From Larix kaempferi (lineage: Eukaryota; Streptophyta; Pinopsida; Pinales; Pinaceae), in NCBI GenBank assembly GCA_027924585.1, contig BSBM01000319.1:6477001-6541000 (forward strand): DNA of 64,000 bases, given 5' to 3'. Both the position numbers and the translations under genes were made by a program. Below the pieces are notes generated by a model. The model did no database searches. It worked only from the letters and a program-made list of their open reading frames with translations, and was not told where the DNA came from. Numbering within the stretch: the first letter of the stretch is position 1; every line of letters starts with the position of its first letter. Shown piece after piece: positions 56,048 to 64,000 of this stretch.

Positions 56048-59000
56048 TTTCCATGCTTTACAGGATTCATTTTAGTATTCTCACTTTTATATGAAAATTT
56101 AATGATATGAATGTGTAACAAACCACGAATTTATGGAATCGATTAATCATAGTTTGAATTTCTAGCCATCTTTCTGTTGTTAATAGGAAAAACAATTACT
56201 TTCATGCTCTCATAATCCTAAAATTAAAGTGACAAGCTTTCCCCGAGATCTATGTGAGCCATCTAGCACAATGCTTACCACCATACTTCTCTTCGCATTT
56301 TCATAACAATGAAACCAAGTATTAAGATCAAGGTCTTGTTACTAAGAATTATGAAAATATATGAAAGCCATTTGTAATAAATTTCATTCCAACGTTTTTC
56401 TACAAACACACACAACTCTAATTTACATTATCATCATTGCACTCAAAAAAAAAATCTTAAAAATAATTTAAACTAATTTAAAATATTTTAAAAACGTATT
56501 ATTATTATTTTTTTAAATACAAAATTTTGTCAACAATACATTAATATATATATATATATAATTTTGAAGTTAAAATGTTTAAATAGTTATCATTTTTTCA
56601 ATATAACGAACAATTAGTTTGTAAAATAAGAAACAATTAAAAAATGTCTTCATATCCTTTTGTCTTTACACTTCGGTTTCGATGAAGTCTATAACTAGCT
56701 ATAATGTCTAGAACTAGAAATAGAAAATATATATGGATATCTCGTCTATAACTAGATTGCGATCAAGATTTGGGACCCAATGGGTCAGGCAAGTCTTTCC
56801 TAAAATTGAACTAAGCGAAGTAACTCTATCCAAGAAAGTGAAGAACATGGATCTTTGTCATGTCACAATAAAGAGTGTGATGAGAGGATCGAAGCTATAT
56901 AGAGGGCGAGGGCTGTAAACATGACTAAAGGGCTCCCCTTAGAATAATAACGCATTTCTATTTTTGCAAAGTGGATTCTTTTCAATTTATCAAATGATTT
57001 ATGGTTGCCCTTTTATTTTTATTTTTTGATGGCACCTTTTCCCACCTAACCCCCTCCGATTGTGAATAATGAGTCCTTCCCATGTTTTAGATAAATTTTA
57101 CTCAAATATTTAAGGAAGGTTTTCCTTTGTTCTTATGTTAAGGAAGTTTTTCCTTTGTTCCTATGGTAGGAAGGTTTTATCTACACATAAGATAAATGTT
57201 GATTGTATAAAAGAAGCATTATATTTAAGGATTTAGATTTTGGTGAAGTGTAGAAACTATATATATATATTCATTGTCTTTTTCCTTGTCTTATTTTATA
57301 TGTCAAGTAAAATAAATCTGAAGCAAGGGAAAATGTAAGTTTAGATTTTGCATCTCTTCAGATTGGGGGTTGCATTGGACATTGATCATTTACCTAATAC
57401 TTGATCTTGGAATTAGACTCGGCTATTGATCGTTTAGGCTCAAGAAATTCATATATTATACTTGGCCATCGATGCAATGTATATGAGACTTGCTCTAGCC
57501 ATTGATCATTTACCCGTACCACCATGAGATCAGGATCATTGATCATTTACCCCCACCTACCATTTATGAAATTTAAGGGTGATCTCATTGTGAAATGCGT
57601 TATTAGTTTCCCTGCCTACTGGAAAGTGCTATGGCTACGAAGTTGGGACTGACTTAATACGTGAGTGCTTTTCCATTCACTTCATTTGCTTGTTTTTTTA
57701 TGCATGCAAAACACTTCTCATTTGAATTTTTGCTCCTTAGGTGTCCTATCCTAGTTGAAGAAGTGGGCATTTACCTAAAGAATATCATATTTCATCCATT
57801 TTTTTTTACTTTGTATCACATTTTAGATATGTCGACCTTATGTTGTTGCGCAATTTAATAAACAAAACAAAACAATAATGGGTCTGTAAGGTTTCTTGCA
57901 TCTTCATCGATTGGGAAGATGGTTTTGGTGTGCAAGTCTATTTTCCCTCACGCCAGTACTAACAAAAAGGGAGCTTTGGTGTCATGCCCTCTTGGTTGTG
58001 TTTGGATTGTGGTTATTATCAATGTGAGTTACAAGCTATCTTAAAACAATGATATATCATATTCATGTGCTAAAATCTCGTTCCATTAAGTATGAATCCT
58101 TCCCTCTCAAAGAAACGACCAACATAATAGGATAGGATCCTAAAGTATTTTTTTTTTCCTTAGAAAAATTCATAATTTTATTTCAAAAAGAGGAACAAAA
58201 TTACATTCTGCACATGTAATAGAATCACTAAGATCCCTACATTGTCACATATTACAGTGAATCCTAAAGTATTATTGTGATATGCAAAATGTATACTCCA
58301 AAATAGATCACACATATCACACATATTATCTCTCGATTGCTAGTAGCATAAACTCATACACTACTATTGTGATAAACAAATTGCAACCCTAGACATAAAT
58401 GACACATGAATTTGGTGGATTCGACCATAAAAGCCCCAACACAACTTTTGTTTTTTGTTGTTATTTATTATTTATATATGTAATCTTTTTATTGTTTATT
58501 TACGTTTTATTGTTTATTATTATTTAATTAATTAATTTATTTTGTTTCCTATGTGTGTATTTTTCTAAATACATATTATAAAAAAATCTTTCCTTTTACA
58601 CTCACAATAATTCCTCCTTTTGTTTTTGAACTGTACACATAAATATTCTATTTTTGCACCCTAACTTTATTTTGCTAAAGAAATAAAGATATTTAAAATT
58701 CCAATGTAATTTGTTTAAAAACCATTTTCATATACCTTATCCTTATTAGCAAAGTATGGTCCATAAACAATTTTTGTGAATATAAATATTAAAAAAATTG
58801 TTATGATTACTAACCCTTGTATTCATGTTTTCCCTTCTCCTATTATAGGTAAATACATTTTGATATAGGTTCTAAAGGAAGAGAGTTTATGCATAGAAGA
58901 GAAATGGGTAAGCTTATCAGTACCCCTTATTTTGAGGCTATTGTCATCCTTCTCATGGTCTTAAACAACCTTTTCAGCATCCTTTTTTTTTGCTCATTTT

Positions 59001-59287
59001 ATGAGTTGTAGCTTAGAACCTAGTTTTACTTTGGTTAAATATTCATTTTACAGGAAACTTCTCTAGCTTGCCTTCCCAAAATGAGCTTTATTTCAAAACA
59101 ATTTTCTTCTCAATATGTGGATTTGTTTTCTATGTAAATTATGTTTGTTCTATGTAAATTTTAGTTATATTTTTTTGTAAGTTTTTGTAAATTTATGTTC
59201 TATTCTATATTAAATGATTTCATTTCTAATATTTCTCCTCCTTTTTTTCATAATTTCCAGTAGGCCCTTTAGGTTTGAGTCTTAGAA
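56048..59287 (-). other. RE2 interior, right segment, non-coding
   Basis: AT-rich, with several T/A microsatellites (56523-56562, 57260-57270, 58440-58540) and a cluster of ATTGATCATTTACC words at 57378-57555. Longest open frames are 61-65 codons without motifs. No gag or pol trace, which supports a non-coding interior for RE2. Confidence 0.6.
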
Positions 59288-59293
59288 CTTATG

Positions 59294-59305
59294 GCTTTGA
59301 TACCA
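59294..59305 (-). other. RE2 primer-binding site
   Basis: Minus strand TGGTATCAAAGC (one mismatch to the initiator Met site), two bases inside the LTR end at 59308. Confidence 0.75.
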
Positions 59306-59307
59306 TT

Positions 59308-59454
59308 TGTAATGCCCACCAAGGTTCATTTAGCCTTGACTTGGTATTATAATATTTAATTTAATTAAAGCCTCAATTTTAACCATTGTAAATGTAAAAG
59401 TTCAATTTTTACACAGTAAATAAATCCTATTCATTCAACCTATCATTCAACTTA
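59308..59454 (-). repeat. RE2 5' LTR, inner part only
   Basis: Matches 8901-9045. Cut at 59455 by RE8; the last bases, ACTTA, are probably the RE8 target duplication because the uninterrupted copy continues ACTTAGCATG (9031-9040). Confidence 0.78.
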
Positions 59455-61232
59455 TGTAACACACCCCTTCGACAAATACATTTTATAGTGCATATTAACT
59501 ATAAAGTAAGATAGTGGAAGCATAAAATTTTCAAAAGACCCATTAAATCTTACAACAAATGCATTAAAATTCATAATATTAGAAGCATAAACTAATTCAT
59601 GAGACATTTGTTTAATAAATTCATACAAAATAGTTTAATGCACAAATGCAAAGTTAATAGTAACCCCCTGTACAGTAAGAATTGCACAATAAAACTTTTT
59701 CTTATGGGCAACACGTAAAACTACTCAATTTGAGAGCATAGACATTTTAAAAACTTAAATTAGCATGCCTATATTTATTTGTCTACCCATTAATTAGGTA
59801 ACTTCGACTTATCCTTTTCCTTTCAAAACTTACTGTACAATAAGTTTCACGTTAAATAAAAGATTAAGACAAATTAATACACCCAAAATAATAGTAAATT
59901 ACAGTATTTTTATTAAGTAAGTTTACTCGACCACAATACATTTTGGTCCAGAAATAATCTTTCAAAATCTTTCCTTATAAAATTTATTTTTAGGAATTTC
60001 GACCATTTTTCATAAACTACAGTCGAAATCCGACTACGGTCAAGTTAGTGCAGTCGGTCGGTTGACCGACTAAACAAATACTTTTCTAACTTCGACCTAA
60101 ACAAATACTTGTCTAACTTTGACTCAAACATATATTTGTCGGTTGCCGACTAACCCAACAATTACAAAAATAGTGAGCTTTTAAATATAATTATATAGTG
60201 TACTTCGACTAAAACAAATATTTGTCGATTGTTGACTAACCAAAAAAAACTTTGGTTTTAATGAATCATTTCACCTCATGGTTTCAATTTACCTATTAGA
60301 CAAATTGGTCGAACCCAACCCTTTAGAAAATTTGGTCGAACCCGACTCAATCACCAAAACTTTATTAAATATTTCTATCAAACAATTTCTATATCTATTA
60401 GATAAATTGGTCGAACCCAACCCTTAGACAAATTGGTCGAACCCGACTTAATCACTAAAAATTTATTAAATATTTATGTCAAGCAATTTCTATTTCTTTT
60501 ACCAATTAACTTCAACTTATATTTTCGAGTTTAGTTGGGAAATTTTACAAATGACTTCATTCACTGTTTAATGAACTATTTTCTTCCAAATAATAACCGT
60601 TATTGAATTGCATAATCATTTTCTTGAATTTAGGAGTTGCACAGTAAAATAGTAAAACTAGCATTATCACATAGGCCTGGTCGAATAAGCTTGCATAAAT
60701 TTCTAAGCAATATCGCATCATTAAACTTGCACTTATTTCATGCCCATGAATTATAAACCAAATAAAATGTAAATTCCTACCTTGTTTCCAAACTCAGGAA
60801 ATTTAACAAGGAAATCGTGCAAATTACTAACCGATTATTAATTAAATAACCTTTCAAAAATTTAAACAAAATTTATAAGTATGAAACTTATCTGCAAAAG
60901 GGATTAACACAGGCAACTGGCTTCGTGGCATCCACGCTCCACCCAACCGTAGGTAGTTCTTCTCATTAATCTCTCAGTAGAACACCACCACCGAGCTGGG
61001 ACTTGTGAATTCACCATAAAATCATTCCTCCCACCCACTATCATTCCATCACAATATTATATCATGGGTAATTCCTCACAGTTTTCATAGGTTTACAAAA
61101 ACTTTCAGGCATCTAGAAAATACAGGCTTAAACAAATTCCATGCCAAACCATACACTTCCCATCCTGGTTTCATTCCAATCACAGCACAGTGAAAACCAT
61201 CACTGCTTAACCAGTGCACAGGAAATCCACCA
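59455..61232 (-). repeat. RE8 left LTR-like copy
   Basis: Contains two ~102-bp units (around 60295 and 60397: ATTAGAYAAATTGGTCGAACC) and a cluster of GTCGG/CGACTAA words at 60020-60240. Confidence 0.8.
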
Positions 61233-61970
61233 CAGTGAAAACCATCACTGCTTAATTAGAAAAACATTCCTTCAATGCAACCTGCTAAAGGATACCCATC
61301 CTTGGCTTGCATATTTTAATTAGAGAAACATGCCTTCAATTAGAGGATACAGGACCTCAATGCAAACTGCCAAAGGATACTCGTCCTCGGCTTTCATAGC
61401 CTTTCATCAAAGGATACACATCCTCAATGCAATCTTCCAAAGGATACTCATCCTTGGCTTGCATAATATTTTCTTCTTTAGCTTTTGCTCTCTTCACTTC
61501 TTTTTTTCAATATGCGGCACCAACTTACATATCTTGGCACCTGTCAACACAATTGGTTAACTGGGCTCATTAGTATCATGATATAACTCACACACATTTG
61601 TCATAATATATTATCATGGACTAGAAAACATATTAATAAGTAAAATCTATTTCCCTGACAATGAAACACCAGGGATGCATTCATTCCCTTCTTATGTGTG
61701 CCATGTAGGCTAGTCACTATATATGAAGCACCATTTCAAAAATAAAAGCACATACAATTAAACTAATGCATATTTTTCCCATGCTTTTAATCATGCAAGA
61801 TTTGCAAACATGCAAAGAAAACTTTAAAACATCACGAACTGTAACCTCGTTTACTCATGATTAACAACATTAATCAAATAACATATGCATTTATACATTA
61901 AGTTTTCTTTCCGAAAGCAAACAATCATCATAGAGGTTCAAGAGCTGTAACCTCAACTCTGATACCATGT
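61233..61970 (-). other. RE8 spacer with primer-binding site
   Basis: Starts with a repeat of CAGTGAAAACCATCACTGCTTAA from the end of the left copy, then four or five degenerate AAAGGATACNCATCCT units (61286-61470), then AT-rich sequence. The minus strand at 61957-61967 reads TGGTATCAGAG, primer-binding site of the right copy. No coding trace. Confidence 0.65.
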
Positions 61971-63828
61971 TGTAACACATCCCTTCGACAAATGCATTTT
62001 ATAGTGCATATTAACTATAAAGTAAGATAGCGGAAGCATAATTTTTTTCAAAAGACCCATTAAATCTTACAACAAATGCATTAAAATTCATAATATTGGA
62101 AGCATAAACTAATTTATGAGACATTTGTTTAATAAATTCATACAAAACAATTTAATGCACAAATGCAAAGTTAATAGTAACCCCCTGCACAGTAAGAACT
62201 GTGCAGTAAAAAAATTTCTTATGGGAAACACGTAAAACTACTCAATTTTAGAGCATACACATATTTTAAAAACTTAAATTAACATGCCTATATTTATTTG
62301 TCTACCCATTAATTAGGTAACTTCGACTTATCATTTTCCTTTCAAAACTGATTGTATAGTAAGTTTCACGTTAAATAAAATATTAAGACATATATTAATA
62401 CACCCAAAATAATAGTAAATTATGGAATTTTTATTAAATAATTTACTCGACCATAATAAATTTTGGTCCATAAATAATATTTCTAAATCTTTCCTTATAA
62501 AATTTATTCTTAGTAATTTCGACCATTTTTCATAAACTACGATCGAGATCCGACTAAAACAAACAGTAATAACTTCCATTAACCGACTAATTCCTCCACC
62601 GAATACGTCGAATTATATAACTTCAACTAGAACATATTCATATATGACTAACTTGGACTAAAGCATAAATTTGTAGTTATACCACTGTAACTCGTGGTTT
62701 TCAAATCAACAATACCACTCACTACAAAGCTCCTAAAAACATGCCTTAACTCAAGGTATTGTTTGTCATTTAATTAATAAATACAATTAAGACTTAAACA
62801 TCTAATCTCTTCAACTAAACAAATCAACCCATGGTTTTTATTAACCCAAAACAACTTTGGTTTTAATGAATCAATTTAGCGTATGGTTTTCAATTTACCT
62901 ATTAGACAAATTGGTCGAACCCAACCCTTTAGACAAATTGATTGAACACGACTCAATCACCAAAAATTTATTAAATATTTATATCAAACAATTTCTATTT
63001 CTATTGGATAAATTGGTCGAACCCAATCCTTTAGACAAATTTGTCGAACCCGACTCAATCACCAAAACTTTATTGAATATTTATGTCAAGCAATTTCTAT
63101 TTCTTTTACCAATTAACTTCAACTTATATTTTCAATTTTAGTCGGGTAATTTTATGGACCACTTCATTCATTGTTTAATGAACTATTTCCTTCCCAATAA
63201 AAACCATTATTGAATTGCATAATCATTTTCTTGAATTTAGGAGTTGCACGGTAAAATAGTAAAACTAGCATTATCACACGGGCCTGGTCGAACAAGCTTG
63301 CATAAATTTCCAAGCAATATCACATCATTAAACTTCCACTTATTTCATGCCCATGAGTTAAACCAAATAAAATGTAAATTCCTACCTTGTTTCCAAACTC
63401 AGGAAATTTAGCAAGCAAATCATGCAAATCATTAACTGGTAATTAATTAAATTTAACCTTTCAGAAATTTAAACAAAATTTCCAAGTATTAAACTTATTT
63501 GCAAAAAGTATTAACACAGGAAACTAGCTTCGTGGAAGCCACACTCCACCCAACCGTAGGTAGTTCTGTTCATTAATCTCTCAGCAGAGCACCAACCCCA
63601 AGATAGGACATGTGAATTCACCAGAAAATCATTCCTCCCACCCACTATCATTCCATCACAGGATTATCATGGGTAATTCCCCATAGGTTCACAAAAAATT
63701 TCAGGCATCTAAGAAATACAGGCTTATGCCAATTCTATGCCAAACCATACACTTCCCATCCTGGTTTCATTCCAATCACACTACAGTGAAAACCATCACT
63801 GCTTAACCAGTGCACAGGAAATCCACCA
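61971..63828 (-). repeat. RE8 right LTR-like copy
   Basis: Colinear with 59455-61232; longer because it has extra sequence around 62550-62830. Two ~105-bp TTGGTCGAACCCAA units at about 62897 and 63004. Confidence 0.8.
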
Positions 63829-64000
63829 GAACAGTTTATGTGCAATTCACCATTTCCTTGACCACAAAACAATAGTAAAACACAACTTTAAACAATCAAA
63901 GGTTCAGGGATAAATTAGGTAGGTTCAATCGCCAGAGTCTCCTTTGCTCGTGACTCGGTGGCTTCATGTGCTTGTGCACTTCTAGCTCTACCCACATTCT
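63829..64000. other. Window end, unassigned
   Basis: Not present beside the left RE8 copy. It is either more of the RE8 right LTR that the left copy has lost, or flanking DNA. Confidence 0.5.

Larger units (their letters stand above)
8901..59454 (-). mobile_element. RE2: long LTR element with non-coding interior, host of most insertions
   Basis: The left end (TGTAATTCCC at 8901) and a copy at 59308 (TGTAATGCCC) match over about 145 bp, including ATCAAGGTTCATTAAGCCTTG versus ACCAAGGTTCATTTAGCCTTG. At 59308 a minus-strand primer-binding site lies two bases inside (59294-59305), so 59308 starts the 5' LTR of a minus-strand element and 8901-12627 is its 3' LTR. After removing RE3 and RE7 the interior is about 6 kb (12628-14273, 50647-51699, 56048-59307) and shows no gag or pol trace. 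This fits a LARD-type non-autonomous element. The end given is where RE8 interrupts the 5' LTR; the rest of that LTR is beyond RE8. Confidence 0.72.
59455..63828 (-). mobile_element. RE8: pair of ~1.8-kb direct LTR-like copies with short spacer
   Basis: 59455-61232 and 61971-63828 are colinear, from TGTAACACAYCCCTTCGAC to GGAAATCCACCA. The spacer (61233-61970) ends with a minus-strand primer-binding site next to the right copy, so that copy is a 5' LTR of a minus-strand element and the left one would be the 3' LTR. An interior of only ~735 non-coding bp would make it a very short, non-autonomous element. However the 5 bases after 63828 (GAACA) do not match ACTTA, so the true right end may lie beyond the window or be rearranged. 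Confidence 0.6.

Noticed and set aside
1-64000. Host protein-coding genes, tRNA or rRNA genes
   Set aside because: Every frame with recognisable domains belongs to a retrotransposon. I saw no tRNA-like cloverleaf or rRNA core; the initiator-tRNA-like words are primer-binding sites.

Overview
This window is repeat-rich nuclear DNA from a land plant with a large genome. It is AT-rich and shows no credible host gene, tRNA, rRNA or CRISPR array. Almost all of it can be assigned to LTR retrotransposons of the Ty1/copia and Ty3/gypsy groups, nested inside one another. The long LTRs, slow decay and density of old elements would suit a gymnosperm (conifer-type) genome, but nothing here identifies the species, so that is only a guess. 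I call the elements RE1 to RE8.

Layout. RE1 (1-5698, minus) is a Ty1/copia element cut off in its 3' LTR by the window start. It sits in an old LTR remnant (5704-7091) that carries a 69/80-bp tandem array. 7092-8900 is unassigned. RE2 (minus) is a long element with no recognisable coding capacity: its 3' LTR is 8901-12627 (itself hit by a solo LTR, 10570-11995) and its 5' LTR begins at 59308. Its interior (12628-59307) was the target of later insertions. RE3 (14274-50641, plus, TSD ACACT) is a large Ty3/gypsy element of about 13.4 kb without its guests; it has an extra ORF upstream of gag. Inside its gag lie RE4 (19989-31306, plus, Ty1/copia) and RE6 (31994-43649, minus, Ty3/gypsy, TSD CTGAC). 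Inside RE4, at its gag start codon, lies RE5 (20997-27965, plus, Ty1/copia, TSD CTATG). RE7 (51700-56042, minus, Ty3/gypsy, TSD ATTTA) is a second insertion into RE2. Finally RE8 (from 59455) interrupts the RE2 5' LTR with two direct ~1.8-kb LTR-like copies.

The order of events follows from the nesting: RE2, then RE3, then RE4, then RE5; RE6 after RE3; RE7, RE8 and the solo LTR after RE2. The reading frame of RE3 gag is continuous when RE4 and RE6 are removed with one copy of each target duplication, which confirms the reconstruction.

All coding regions are decayed by in-frame stops, frameshifts, deletions or loss of catalytic residues, so I see no autonomous element. The most unusual content is: a 2.2-kb sense ORF in RE6 between pol and the 3' LTR (the place where env-like genes sit) that has ten stops but no frameshift; the split extra ORF and exact 32-bp array upstream of gag in RE3; a run of about five zinc knuckles in RE3 Gag; and two separate elements (RE4, RE7) that have lost the reverse transcriptase and the integrase core but keep Gag and protease.
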